Positions 17,618-26,770 of a stretch of DNA of 64,000 nt are shown one piece after another. Origin of the DNA: an uncultured Phycisphaerae bacterium (GTDB lineage Bacteria > Planctomycetota > Phycisphaerae > UBA1845 > PWPN01). A program made the translations under genes and the position numbers. Position 1 is the stretch's first letter. Each line of letters opens with the position of its first letter. Under the pieces are notes generated by a model. That model was not told where the DNA came from. It made no database searches and worked only from the letters and a program-made list of their open reading frames with translations. The DNA is taken from positions 32,194 to 96,193 of the forward strand of contig CALLOB010000053.1 of the NCBI GenBank assembly GCA_938005315.1, in the 5' to 3' direction.

Positions 17618-20335
17618 TCAGGAAGCCGGCTGACCATGCCGCCGGGCCCACCACACCTTGTGGAGTTCCATGACCGCCAGCAGCGTGCTGGCCAGCAGCA
17701 GCAGCAGGAGCCACGACTGCATCGTCACCGGTTCCGTGTGCAGCATCGACCGCCCCACGGGGAGATACAGCATCGCGATGTGCAGGCTCTGGGCCAGCAC
17801 CACGCCTCCGACCAGCAGCGGATTGCTCAGCAACGGAATACGGAAGGCGGATTTCGTCTCCGAGCGGCAGTTGGCCACATGGACGTTCTCCAGCAGCACC
17901 ATGAGCATCAGCAGCAGGTTCCGCGCCGAGTACTCCTCCATGCCCTGAACCCGGATCATCCAGTAGAACAGGGCGAAAGCCAGCGCCGCCATCACCGCCG
18001 CGCCGACCACAGTGCGCTCCAACATCAGCCGGTTGAAGATCGGCTCGCTCGGCGGGCGGGGCCGGCGGCGCAGGGCGTCGCCCTCCCCGGGCTCGAAGGC
18101 CAGGGCCACGTCCTGGATGCCGTTGGTCACCAGGTTGAGCCACAGCAGCTGCACGGGCAGAAGGGGCAGCGGCATGCCGGTCAGCAGGGCGGCGCCCAGC
18201 AGCAGCACCTCCGCGACGCCGGTCGAGATCAGCAGGTAGATGACCTTGCGGACGTTGTCGTAGGCGACGCGCCCCTCCTCGACCCCGGCCACGATGGTCG
18301 CGAAGTTGTCGTCGGTGATGACCAGCTCGGCGGCCTCCCGGGCCACGTCGGTGCCGGCCTTGCCCATGGCCACGCCGATGTTGGCCTTGCGAAGAGCCGG
18401 GGCGTCGTTCACGCCGTCGCCGGTCACGGCCACGTAGTGCCCGGCCGCCTGAGCGGCCTCCACCAGCTCGAGCTTCTGCCGCGGCGCGACGCGGGCGAAG
18501 ACCCGGATGTCGCGGATCAGCCCGGCGACTTCCTCGGGCGTTCGGCCCGCCAGCTCCGCGCCCGAAATCACCTGCCGCGGGTCATCGGCCATGCCCAGAT
18601 CCCGGGCGATCGCCAGGGCGGTCACCGGGTGGTCTCCGGTGATCATGCAGACCTCGATGCCCGCCGAGTGGCACGCGCCAACCGCCTCGCGAACGCCCGG
18701 TCGCAACGGGTCGATCATGCCCAGCAGGCCCAGGCAGCGCAGGTCGCGGGGCCGCTCCGGCGGGTGCGCCGGATCGAACGACGACCCGGCGAAACCCTCG
18801 GCCAGGGCCAGCACACGGTAACCCCGGGCGGCCATGTCCTCGGCCGCCGCGGCCAGCGCGGACCGCCGGTCCGGTGCGTCGCCCCAGTCGCACATCTCGA
18901 AAACGCGCTCCGGCGCACCCTTCGCGAACACCCGCACCTGCGGGCCGTCGGCGCGGTAGGAGGCCGCGAACTGCCGCTCGGACTCGAAGGGAATCTCCGC
19001 CACCTTCGGCAACGATCGCTCATGCCGCCCGGGATCCCCGTCGATCTTCCAGGCCAGCGACAGCAGGGCCAGGTCCGTCGGGTCGCCCCGCCAGTGCCAC
19101 TGGCCGTCGCGCCGGTGAAGGTCGGCCTCGTTGCACAGCGCGCAGGCAAGGGCCGCCCGGCGCAACGGGTGGTCCTCACCGACCTCGACCGCCTCCCCCG
19201 ACGACCGCACGCCGCCCTCCGGCACGAACCCCTCGCCGGTGATCTCGAACACCCGCCCGTCGGCCAGCAGCACCTCCCGCACGGTGATCTCGTTGCAGGT
19301 CAACGTGCCGGTCTTGTCGCTGGCGATCATCGTGCAGCTGCCCAGCCCCTCGACGGCCGCCAGCCGCCGCACCACCACCCCGCGCCGGGCCATCCGCGTG
19401 GTGGCCACCGCCAGGGCCACGGTCATGGCTACCGGCAGACCCTCGGGGATCGCCGAAACCGCCATGGCCACCGAGAACATGAACATCTCCACCAGCCCGT
19501 AGCCGCGCAGCGTCACCCCCAGGACCCCGATGACCACGGCCGCACCGAGGATCGCCACCGCGATGACATGCGTGAAATGCTCCATCCGCACGATCAGCGG
19601 CGGCTTGCCTCCGACCGCCCCCATCACGTCCAGAGCCAGCTGTCCCACGGCCGTCTGCGTGCCCGTGCCCACGACCACGCCGCGACCACGCCCCCGGATC
19701 ACCGTGGTCCCGGCGAAGGCCATGTTCAGCCGGTCGCCCATCGGCGTGCCGGCCTCGCCCGACCAGCCATGGTCTTTCTGGACCGGCAGTGACTCCCCGG
19801 TCAGCAGCGACTCGTCGACCTCCAGGGCCTGCGCGACAAGCAGACGCATGTCCGCCGGCACGCGGTTGCCCGATTCCAGGCACACGACGTCGCCGATCAC
19901 CAGCTCCTCCGCGTCGATCTCCCGGACCTCCCCGTCGCGCAGCACCGCCGCACGGATGCGCAGCAGCTTCTGCAGCGCCCGGCTGCTCTGCTCCGCCCTC
20001 CACTCCTGGTAACCGCCGATCGCCGCGTTGAGCACCAGCACCGCGGCGATGAAGGCCGCGTCCGACACCTCGCCGGTCGCCACGCACACCACGGCGGCGA
20101 TGCCGAGAATGTAGATCAGGGGATTCTGGAACTGACGCAGGACGATCCGCCACCAGGTCGGCGGCGGCGCGTGCGGCAGGGCGTTGGGACCCGACCGCTC
20201 CAGCCTCGCCCGGGCCTCGCGCCCGTCGAGCCCGCCTTCGCCTGCCCCGACCCCGGCGAGAACCTCCGCCAGCGGCAAGGCGTGCCAGGCGACGTCGCTC
20301 CGCCCCGATCGTGCAACCGTTTCAGAGTGCCCCAT
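17618..20335 (-). CDS. Type II P-type cation-transporting ATPase
   Basis: 905 residues with an N-terminal cation-ATPase domain, the actuator-loop LTGES, the fourth-helix SAIPEGLPVAMT typical of Ca2+/Na+/Mg2+ type pumps, and the phosphorylation motif DKTGTLT (aspartate near residue 340). The hinge-region TGDGVNDAPALRKA and C-terminal helices with QLLWLNLVTNGIQD follow. It pumps a cation out of the cytoplasm using ATP; calcium is a guess from the PEGL motif. The asparagine in NLVTNG replaces the aspartate of NLVTDG in classical Ca2+ pumps, so specificity may differ. ATG 20335 has AAGGAG six bases upstream. Confidence 0.9.
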   Translation of the reverse strand: MGHSETVARSGRSDVAWHALPLAEVLAGVGAGEGGLDGREARARLERSGPNALPHAPPPTWWRIVLRQFQNPLIYILGIAAVVCVATGEVSDAAFIAAVLVLNAAIGGYQEWRAEQSSRALQKLLRIRAAVLRDGEVREIDAEELVIGDVVCLESGNRVPADMRLLVAQALEVDESLLTGESLPVQKDHGWSGEAGTPMGDRLNMAFAGTTVIRGRGRGVVVGTGTQTAVGQLALDVMGAVGGKPPLIVRMEHFTHVIAVAILGAAVVIGVLGVTLRGYGLVEMFMFSVAMAVSAIPEGLPVAMTVALAVATTRMARRGVVVRRLAAVEGLGSCTMIASDKTGTLTCNEITVREVLLADGRVFEITGEGFVPEGGVRSSGEAVEVGEDHPLRRAALACALCNEADLHRRDGQWHWRGDPTDLALLSLAWKIDGDPGRHERSLPKVAEIPFESERQFAASYRADGPQVRVFAKGAPERVFEMCDWGDAPDRRSALAAAAEDMAARGYRVLALAEGFAGSSFDPAHPPERPRDLRCLGLLGMIDPLRPGVREAVGACHSAGIEVCMITGDHPVTALAIARDLGMADDPRQVISGAELAGRTPEEVAGLIRDIRVFARVAPRQKLELVEAAQAAGHYVAVTGDGVNDAPALRKANIGVAMGKAGTDVAREAAELVITDDNFATIVAGVEEGRVAYDNVRKVIYLLISTGVAEVLLLGAALLTGMPLPLLPVQLLWLNLVTNGIQDVALAFEPGEGDALRRRPRPPSEPIFNRLMLERTVVGAAVMAALAFALFYWMIRVQGMEEYSARNLLLMLMVLLENVHVANCRSETKSAFRIPLLSNPLLVGGVVLAQSLHIAMLYLPVGRSMLHTEPVTMQSWLLLLLLASTLLAVMELHKVWWARRHGQPAS

Positions 20336-20582
20336 GCCTGCTCCTTCGCCGCCGCGGCGCGACGCCCCCGGGCGTGAACGCACGCCCGTCCCCGGCCGCG
20401 CGAGGACGGCCGTCGTCCGTCGTCCCACGGGCATTATGCGGAGCACGCACGCTGCGTCAACATCCCCCGCCGGTGCCGCGCGGAGAGGACCGGCGATCTT
20501 CGGCATAAACATGTCACTTAAGGGCGAGACGCCGACGCGGCCCCCCGGGGTCGACACGCCCACCCACCCGCACACGACGCGC

Positions 20583-20611
20583 TTGACCCCCGCGACCCGG
20601 GACCCTATCCT
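20583..20611 (+). promoter_or_regulatory. Promoter for the universal stress protein gene
   Basis: TTGACC (20583-20588), 17-bp spacer, TATCCT (20606-20611), giving a leader of about 60 nt before ATG 20680. Confidence 0.55.
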
Positions 20612-20679
20612 CATCACGCGGAGGCGGGCTCCGGCGCGCGACCGCGCAGCGGCCTCGTCGCAACCGCGAGGTGCCCATC

Positions 20680-21579
20680 ATGATCAGCCTTGCGAGACTC
20701 GGCGTGTACCTCAATGACGAGCCCGGCGACCAGGAGGCCCTGGCCTTCGCCGGCCTGGTCGCCCGGATCGGACGACCGGCGTCGATCCACTGCATCCACG
20801 TGCGAGGGCTCGAGGACCCGGTCGCGCTCCCCCCGCCGGACCCCCAGGCCCTGCAACAGCGGGTCGCCGCGGCCCTGCCGGCCGAACTCGGCGGACGCGT
20901 CGAAATCCACGTTTCCGAGGCCACCGGGCTTCAGGAGATGCTCCGCACCGCCCGCCACGGCGACCTCGACATGATCGTCGTCGGCCGCCGCCTGCCGCAC
21001 GACCAGCTCGGCGTCGGCGCCGCGTTCTACCGGCTGGCCCGCAAGACCCCCTGCGACGTGCTTGTGGTCCCCGCCGGCGCGGTGCCGCACCTCAGCCGCC
21101 TCCTGGTGCTCATGGACGGCTCGGCCCACTCGAGGATGGCCCTGGAAAAGGCCCTGTTCGTCGCCCGGGCCAGCGGCGAACGCCCCCAGGTCCTGGTGCA
21201 GTCGATCTACTCGGTGGGCTACGGCTACCAGTACACCGGCATGAGCCTCGAGGAGGCCACCCGACAGCGCGAGGCGCTGACGCGAAAGCAGATCGAGGAG
21301 TGCATCGCCGACGTGGACACCTCCGGCGTGGACTTCGAGATCGTGTATACCTGCTCGCTGGACACCGCAGCGGCCGCCCATGACCTGGCATCCGCCCGCA
21401 ACATGGACGCGATCGTCATCGGCAGCCGGGGAGCCACGCTGCCGGCCATCGCCCTGCTGGGGGCAACCACCGAACGCGTCCTGCTCAACGCCCCCATGCC
21501 CGTCCTGGTCGTCAAGCGAAAGGGGGAAACCTTCCGCTTCCTCGACGCCGTCCTGGAAGGGCTGCAGGCCCCGGGCTGA
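20680..21579 (+). CDS. Tandem-domain universal stress protein
   Basis: 299 residues made of two UspA-like domains (about 1-140 and 145-285). The second contains IGSRGATLPAIALLGATTER, close to the ATP-binding G-x2-G-x9-G-(S/T) motif but with alanine in the last position. The first has IVVGRRLPHDQLGVGA, a weaker version. Such proteins bind ATP or AMP and help survival under stress. The gene is divergent from the P-type ATPase gene and convergent with cardiolipin synthase. ATG 20680 has GAGG about eight bases upstream; GTG 20671 is an alternative. Confidence 0.88.
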   Translation: MISLARLGVYLNDEPGDQEALAFAGLVARIGRPASIHCIHVRGLEDPVALPPPDPQALQQRVAAALPAELGGRVEIHVSEATGLQEMLRTARHGDLDMIVVGRRLPHDQLGVGAAFYRLARKTPCDVLVVPAGAVPHLSRLLVLMDGSAHSRMALEKALFVARASGERPQVLVQSIYSVGYGYQYTGMSLEEATRQREALTRKQIEECIADVDTSGVDFEIVYTCSLDTAAAAHDLASARNMDAIVIGSRGATLPAIALLGATTERVLLNAPMPVLVVKRKGETFRFLDAVLEGLQAPG

Positions 21580-21602
21580 AATCCCGCCGGCCCCCCGGCA
21601 GC

Positions 21603-23039
21603 TCACAGGTGGGGCGACAGCAGCCTCGCGGCCCCGTCCCGCAACCTCACCGGCAGGCTCCGCCCGTCCACTTCGGCCAGCGTCAGCCGCCGGGCCTGCC
21701 GTGTCCTGGCCAACGCCAGCCCTTCCAGCCGGCCGGCCAGTTCCCGGTCGTAGCACTCCAGGTTGAACTCGAAATTCAGCCGCAGACTGCGCGGATCCCA
21801 GTTGGTCGACCCGATCAGCGACCAGGCCCCGTCCACGACCATCAGCTTGGTGTGATCGAACGGCGGAGGCGTCAGCCACACCCGACAACCCCGCTCCAGC
21901 ACCTGCCAGAGCATGGCCGTCGAGGCCCACTGCACCAGCCGCAGGTTGTTCCGCTGCGGCAGCAGGATGTCCACCTCCACGCCGCGCAGCGCCGCGACAT
22001 TCAGCGCCGTGATCAGCGCCGCGTCCGGCAGGAAATACGGCGTCACGATCCGCACCGACGAGCGGGCGCACGCCAGCGCCCCAAGCAACGTCAGCCGCAG
22101 CTTGTCGAAATCCTCGTCCGGCCCGTCCGGAATGCCCCGGGCGAACACTTCCCCGGCGGCAGCGAGCTTCGGCGACCAGCACTCCCCCTCCAGCACCTCC
22201 CCCGTGCAGAACAGCCAGTCCTCGGCGAACACACGCTGCAATTGAGCGACCACCGGCCCCTGCACGCGGAAGTGCAGGTCCCGGATCGGATGCCTCGGCC
22301 GCAGCGCCGGCCAGTGACCCTCCCGGATGTTCATGCCGCCGGTGAAACCGATCCGCCCGTCCACCACCATGATCTTGCGGTGGTTGCGCAGATTGGCGTA
22401 CCGGAAGGCCCACGGCATCACCTTCGGCAGAAACCGGGCCACGGGAACACCGGCGCGACGCAGCGGCTTGACGATCGGCGGCCAGCGGTAACGCGTGCCC
22501 ACGTCGTCGATGATCACCCGCACCGCCACCCCGCGGGCCACCGCCCCGGCCAGCGCTTCCAGGAACATTCGGCCCGCCCGGTCGTTGTCGAAGATGTAGG
22601 TCGACAGAGCAAGCGATGCCCGGGCCCGCTCGATCGCCTCCAGCATCACCGCGTAGGCCCCGGGGTCCTCTTCCAGAACCTCCACCCGGTTGCCCCCCAA
22701 CAGGGGCTGGCCGGTGACCCTTACGACCAGCCGGGCCAGCGAACGCAGATTCTCCCCGGCCACCGGGAACTCGACCGCCCGCCCGGTTGAACCGGCACCG
22801 GGGATCGCCGGCCCCGGCCGGGACCGAAGCAGCCGCGCCCGACGCTGAATCCGGTTGATCCCCAGCCATGCGTAAAGCAGTGCCCCGAAGAACGGAACCA
22901 GCCAGATCAGCCCGATCCACGCCAGCGCCGACCTCGGATCCCGTTTGCGCAGGATCGCATGGCACGTGCCGGTCAGATCCACGGCCAGCACCAGCACCGT
23001 CAGCAGCGAAGGCCAGATCAGCGACAGGTAATCCCACAT
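21603..23039 (-). CDS. cls: Cardiolipin synthase (phospholipase D family)
   Basis: About 478 residues. Two N-terminal membrane helices (LTVLVLAVDLTGTCHAIL and IGLIWLVPFFGALLYAWLG) form the PLDNc region. Two phospholipase D motifs of the H-x-K-x4-D type follow: HRKIMVVDGRIGFTGG and HTKLMVVDGAWSLIGS. The enzyme condenses two phosphatidylglycerols into cardiolipin and glycerol in the inner membrane. Start choice is uncertain because no clear ribosome-binding site is seen: ATG 23039, GTG 23045 and GTG 23057 are all in frame. Confidence 0.9.
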   Translation of the reverse strand: MWDYLSLIWPSLLTVLVLAVDLTGTCHAILRKRDPRSALAWIGLIWLVPFFGALLYAWLGINRIQRRARLLRSRPGPAIPGAGSTGRAVEFPVAGENLRSLARLVVRVTGQPLLGGNRVEVLEEDPGAYAVMLEAIERARASLALSTYIFDNDRAGRMFLEALAGAVARGVAVRVIIDDVGTRYRWPPIVKPLRRAGVPVARFLPKVMPWAFRYANLRNHRKIMVVDGRIGFTGGMNIREGHWPALRPRHPIRDLHFRVQGPVVAQLQRVFAEDWLFCTGEVLEGECWSPKLAAAGEVFARGIPDGPDEDFDKLRLTLLGALACARSSVRIVTPYFLPDAALITALNVAALRGVEVDILLPQRNNLRLVQWASTAMLWQVLERGCRVWLTPPPFDHTKLMVVDGAWSLIGSTNWDPRSLRLNFEFNLECYDRELAGRLEGLALARTRQARRLTLAEVDGRSLPVRLRDGAARLLSPHL

Positions 23040-23057
23040 CGCCACGGGGGCGACCAC

Positions 23058-23704
23058 CTCAGACGGGTTCCGGATGCCCCCCAGGCCGGCGAATCACATC
23101 GGCATGGGGCCCGCAGGCGGCCCGGCGCGGCGATCCCGGCCGGTCCGGCGGCCGCAATCCTAACGCCGAATCCCCCGCCGCACGAAAAAGCCCGAAAAAA
23201 GACCCGGGCGACAGAGGCCTCTCGAGCCCCGCCGCCCGGGCACCCGTTTTGAGCCTGCGGCCACCCCCTTGCGTAGGGCCGCTCCAGACGCAAACCGCAG
23301 GCTCGTGCATCATCGGGACCGCCCCACACCACGCGCCGCCGCATACCGGACGGGGGCTGCGGCGGGCCGACCGCCGCGGTCACCCGATGAACGTCTCCGG
23401 AGGCGACATGGGGCAGGATCGTTCCCGAACCGTCCAGATCCGACCGGCCAGTCCGCGATGCGGGTCGTACCGCTGCACCGGCCTGAGGTCCGGCCACGTG
23501 CACGGGTATGCAACCGACACGCCCGGAATCTGCCGCGTATCGAGACCGTCAGCCCCCGCGCTCCGCCTGTTCATGCTCGTTTCGAGCGTCATACTCATCC
23601 TCCCGAGGCTGCCGGCCTCCGATGTACTGGACGATCTACCCAGCCATCACTGCAGAAACATCCACCTGCGTCTTCAAAAAACGGCGCGTCTTCCGCAACC
23701 GACC
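23058..23704. other. Intergenic region, no gene recognised
   Basis: About 650 bp without a convincing gene on either strand: the open frames have biased, arginine/proline-rich composition. A terminator-like hairpin for minus-strand transcripts lies at 23185-23209. Confidence 0.45.
23185..23209 (-). terminator. Candidate intrinsic terminator
   Basis: Read on the minus strand, GCCCG (23209-23205) pairs with CGGGC (23194-23190) across a T-rich loop and is followed by TTTTT (23189-23185). It lies about 500 bp beyond the CBM48 gene, so something may be transcribed in the gap. The stem is only five base pairs. Confidence 0.4.
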
Positions 23705-24001
23705 TTACGAACACCTCGCCAACCCGGACCCCTCCACATACAACACCGAGTTCAGACCGTGCGGCCCCGGAGCCAGGCCGAAAGCCGCGTAGTCCGCAAG
23801 CCATTCGCCATCCGCCCAGTACTTGAACTGGTAGACCCCGGGAGCCAGCCGCGTTCGACAGGCCCACCAGCCGTCCCCCAGCGAAGTCATGGGCAGTCCC
23901 CCGGGATCCCAACCGTTGAAGTCTCCGGCCACCCCCACCCGCCGGACACCCCGACGGTAGAATCGAAACTCCGCCATGCCGTCGATCTCTTGAGTCGTCA
24001 T
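23705..24001 (-). CDS. Stand-alone CBM48 (AMPK-type glycogen-binding) domain protein
   Basis: 98 residues that consist of little more than one early-set/CBM48 domain: FRFYRRGVRRVGVAGDFNGW, then TSLGDGWWACRTRLAPGVYQFKYW and the end-strand NSVLYVE. The FNGWDP and QFKYW elements match the glycogen-binding module of AMPK beta subunits and of branching-enzyme N-termini. No catalytic domain is attached. It might target partners to glycogen or sense polysaccharide. It is transcribed away from the LysR-type gene, with a shared 160-bp control region. Confidence 0.75.
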   Translation of the reverse strand: MTTQEIDGMAEFRFYRRGVRRVGVAGDFNGWDPGGLPMTSLGDGWWACRTRLAPGVYQFKYWADGEWLADYAAFGLAPGPHGLNSVLYVEGSGLARCS

Positions 24002-24126
24002 AGCTGCCTCCAGATCGACCCCGGCCTCGACACTTCGGGCTTACGACCGGTTCCGGGATCCGGCCGACCGCCTCCCACACGGATGATACGGATAACCCGC
24101 GATGTGGTTTGATTGATTCTAATGCA

Positions 24127-24155
24127 TTGATCATTCGTTTTTATGAATGTATAAT
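24127..24155 (+). promoter_or_regulatory. Near-consensus promoter of the LysR-type gene (leaderless)
   Basis: TTGATC (24127-24132), exactly 17 bp, then a perfect TATAAT (24150-24155). The ATG at 24163 begins seven bases after the -10, so transcription should start at or next to the A of ATG, giving a leaderless message. Confidence 0.75.
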
Positions 24156-24163
24156 CACATTCA
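24144..24163. promoter_or_regulatory. Inverted repeat overlapping the LysR promoter, candidate operator
   Basis: TGAATGT (24144-24150), six bases, then ACATTCA (24157-24163): perfect 7-bp arms. It covers the -10 hexamer and the start codon. It contains T-N11-A-type spacing expected of LysR sites, so autoregulation is likely. Assignment to this regulator is inferred from position. Confidence 0.55.
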
Positions 24164-25107
24164 TGTACGACCTTAACTACCAGCATCTGAAGTACTTCTG
24201 GACGGTTGCGCGCTGCGGATCGATTGCCTCGGCCTGCAGAGAACTGCACCTGACCCAATCGACGATATCCAACCAGATCCGCATCCTGGAGAAAAGGCTG
24301 GGAGTAAGGCTGTTCCGCCGATCCGGTCGCCATCTGGCCTTGACCGAAACCGGTCAGCTGGCGTTCCGCTACGCCGGCGAGATCTTCAGCCTCGGCGGAG
24401 AACTCGTCAGTGCGGTGCAGGGGCGAACGGCCGGCGTCCCGCGCCGGCTGCACGTCGGCGCCCAGGACACGCTGCCCAAGCTGATCGTCTCGCGCCTCCT
24501 GGAGCCGGCCTTCGACCTTCCCGAGTCGGTCCAGGTGATCTGCCACGAAGGCACGCCCGCCCAACTCCTGCCCCGGCTTGCGGTCCACGAAATCGATCTG
24601 GTGCTCGCGGACGCTCCGCTGGAGCCCGATATCAGAGTCCGGGCCTTCAATCACCCCCTGGGAGAGTGCGGCATCGCCCTGTTCGCCATTCCGGATCTTG
24701 CCCGACGTCTCAGACAGGGGTTCCCCTCCAGCCTGCAGGGCGCCCCCGCCCTGCTGCCGGCCCCCACCGCGGCCATGCGCGGCACGCTGGAACGCTGGTT
24801 TCACGCCGCCGGAGTTCGCCCCGCAGTGGTCGCCGAATTCGAGGACATTGAGCTGATGATGACCCTCGGCCGCGCAGGACGCGGGTTCTTCCCCGCCCAT
24901 GATGCCATCATCCCCGAGATCACCGCGGACCCGCGCGTGGAACTCGTGGCCGTCGTCGAGAAAGGCAGCGAGAGGCTCTATGCGGTCAGCGTCGAACGCC
25001 GCCTGCGACACCCCGCAGTCATTGCTATCGTCCAGGCCGCCCGCCGCACGCTGTTCGCCCGCGCCGGCCCGGATCCCGGCGACCGTCCGGGACCGCCGGC
25101 GGGTTGA
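24163..25107 (+). CDS. LysR-family transcriptional regulator, NhaR-like
   Basis: 314 residues. The N-terminal winged helix-turn-helix reads LNYQHLKYFWTVARCGSI and LTQSTISNQIRILEKRLG, closest in style to NhaR, the sodium/proton antiporter activator. A periplasmic-binding-type effector domain follows, with the GAQDTLPKLIVSRLLEP opening also seen in NhaR. It should activate or repress nearby genes in response to an unknown ligand. No antiporter is adjacent; the divergent neighbour is the CBM48 protein. The ATG at 24163 is favoured over the upstream in-frame start at 24109 because the LysR domain starts there and the promoter lies between them. Confidence 0.88.
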   Translation: MYDLNYQHLKYFWTVARCGSIASACRELHLTQSTISNQIRILEKRLGVRLFRRSGRHLALTETGQLAFRYAGEIFSLGGELVSAVQGRTAGVPRRLHVGAQDTLPKLIVSRLLEPAFDLPESVQVICHEGTPAQLLPRLAVHEIDLVLADAPLEPDIRVRAFNHPLGECGIALFAIPDLARRLRQGFPSSLQGAPALLPAPTAAMRGTLERWFHAAGVRPAVVAEFEDIELMMTLGRAGRGFFPAHDAIIPEITADPRVELVAVVEKGSERLYAVSVERRLRHPAVIAIVQAARRTLFARAGPDPGDRPGPPAG

Positions 25108-25131
25108 AAACAGCCGTATCCCGGATATGCT
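25104..25131 (+). promoter_or_regulatory. Candidate promoter for the L,D-transpeptidase gene
   Basis: TTGAAA (25104-25109), 16-bp spacer, TATGCT (25126-25131). It overlaps the stop codon of the LysR gene and gives a leader of about 90 nt. Confidence 0.5.
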
Positions 25132-25229
25132 GGCTCCGGGCATCTGAGCGGGCATTTCCCGGACACGGGACTCCTCAGCCAGTCAGGCCGCATCCGCCGT
25201 TCACCGATGCCTGTCCGTCGGAGTCGCAC

Positions 25230-26351
25230 ATGGTTCGCCGTCGTTCCAGTTCCGCACGCCGCCTTGTGACCCGGGTCTTGCTGGCACTGATGCTCGCCGG
25301 CGGGCTGTGGGTCGGCTGGTCATGGCACCGCGGACCGCAGGCCGCGGCTCCCATCGTGCTGACCTCACTGGTGGCCGAAACGCCGCCGGCCGATCGCGCC
25401 CGACCGGCCGTCCGCCCCGTCGACCGGTCCCCTGGCCTGGTGCGGCTGGTCGCGCCCGTGGCGACCTCGCGTCCCGCCGACGCTGACACGGCCCGCACCC
25501 CTCAACCGCAGGCACCCCCGATTCAGGAAGGCGCCGCCCCGCCGGCCACCGACGGACAGGCCGCGCCGGCTCCCGTCATCCCCGCCACTCGACCGGCCGA
25601 CTCGCAACCGGCCGAAGGCAATCTCCAGGCCGGCCTGGCGGCCCTGGAGCGCGGAGCCCTGCTGGAGGCCCGCACGCTGCTCAACGAAGACTTGAAGAAG
25701 GGCCTGCTGCCGGATCATGCGGTCAGAGCCCGCCAGGCCCTGGAACGCATCGCCGCCGAGACCATCTTCAACGCCAGCGTGGTGCCCGAGGATCCGTTGA
25801 CCGACCACTACACGGTCAAGAGCGGCGATACCCTGGGCCGGATCGCCGCCCGCTTCAAGGTCACCGAGGAGATCCTCGCGACGATCAACCGCCTGCCCAA
25901 CCGCAACTTCATCCGCGAGGGCCGGCGGCTCAAGGTGCTCCGCGGGCCGTTCCACGCCGTGGTCTCCAAGTCCGACCACACCCTGCATGCCTTCCTGCAG
26001 GACGTCTACGTCCGCTCGTTCCGCGTGGCCCTGGGCGCCGACGGCGGCACGCCGACCGGCCGATGGAAGGTGGTCAACCGCCAGCCCAATCCCGGCTGGA
26101 CCGACCCCCGCACCGGCAAGGAGTGGCATCCCGACGATCCGGCCAATCCGATCGGCGAGTTCTGGATCGGCCTGGAGGGCGTCGAAGGCCAGGCGGTCGG
26201 CGCATTCGGTTACGGCATCCACGGCACCATCGAGCCCCAGACCATCGGGCAGGACGTGTCCCTGGGCTGCGTGCGTCTGGCTCCCGATGACATCGCCGCG
26301 GTCTACCAGATGCTTGTGCCCGGCGAGTCGCTGGTAACCATCACCGACTGA
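25230..26351 (+). CDS. LysM and L,D-transpeptidase (YkuD) domain protein
   Basis: 373 residues. One membrane segment or uncleaved signal (RVLLALMLAGGLWVGWSW) is followed by a long Pro/Ala-rich linker and a short helical repeat region. Next come a LysM domain (HYTVKSGDTLGRIAARFKV) and a C-terminal YkuD catalytic domain. The active-site motif is seen as YGIHGT...VSLGCVRLAPDDI, with the catalytic cysteine in GCVR and histidine in IHGT. Such enzymes form 3-3 cross-links in peptidoglycan or attach lipoproteins to it. Its presence in a putative planctomycete fits the now accepted presence of peptidoglycan there. GGAG lies six bases before ATG 25230. Confidence 0.9.
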   Translation: MVRRRSSSARRLVTRVLLALMLAGGLWVGWSWHRGPQAAAPIVLTSLVAETPPADRARPAVRPVDRSPGLVRLVAPVATSRPADADTARTPQPQAPPIQEGAAPPATDGQAAPAPVIPATRPADSQPAEGNLQAGLAALERGALLEARTLLNEDLKKGLLPDHAVRARQALERIAAETIFNASVVPEDPLTDHYTVKSGDTLGRIAARFKVTEEILATINRLPNRNFIREGRRLKVLRGPFHAVVSKSDHTLHAFLQDVYVRSFRVALGADGGTPTGRWKVVNRQPNPGWTDPRTGKEWHPDDPANPIGEFWIGLEGVEGQAVGAFGYGIHGTIEPQTIGQDVSLGCVRLAPDDIAAVYQMLVPGESLVTITD

Positions 26352-26381
26352 ACGCCGCCGCCAGCCCCCGGAGGTCCGGAT

Positions 26382-26735
26382 TTGCCCGCCGAAGACGACA
26401 CCACCACCGTGGCCGACCTGCGGCGAGAGATCGCGGCCTTCATCCGCCAGCGCGACTGGGAGCAGTTCCACGATCCCAAGAACCTCGCCATGGCCATCGC
26501 CACCGAGGCCGCCGAACTGATGGAGCACTTCCGCTGGGTCCGCAACGAGGCGGCCCGCGAGATGGTCCGCGATCCGCAGACGCGCCAGGCGGTCGCCGAG
26601 GAGCTGGCCGACGTGATGGCCTTCGCTCTGTCGTTTGCCAACGCCGCAGGCATCGACGTCGCCTCCGCGCTGCGCGCCAAGATGCTCAAGAACGCCGCCA
26701 AGTATCCCGCCGACCAGTACCGCGGCCGGTACTGA
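26382..26735 (+). CDS. MazG-like nucleotide pyrophosphohydrolase
   Basis: 117 residues, one all-helical MazG/dCTPase-type domain. The metal-binding acids appear in ATEAAELMEHFRW (ExxE) and EELADVMAFAL (ExxD), the standard E-x2-E...E-x2-D set. It would hydrolyse non-canonical or excess nucleoside triphosphates to monophosphates and so protect the nucleotide pool. The start is TTG with GGAGGT upstream. It lies 30 bp after the L,D-transpeptidase gene. Confidence 0.88.
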   Translation: MPAEDDTTTVADLRREIAAFIRQRDWEQFHDPKNLAMAIATEAAELMEHFRWVRNEAAREMVRDPQTRQAVAEELADVMAFALSFANAAGIDVASALRAKMLKNAAKYPADQYRGRY

Positions 26736-26770
26736 CCGCCTCGGCGGTTCCCGCGGCGACCGGACGCACC

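Noticed and set aside
23058-23704. Several overlapping open frames of 70-190 codons
   Set aside because: Low-complexity Arg/Pro-rich translations without start-site signals or recognisable domains.
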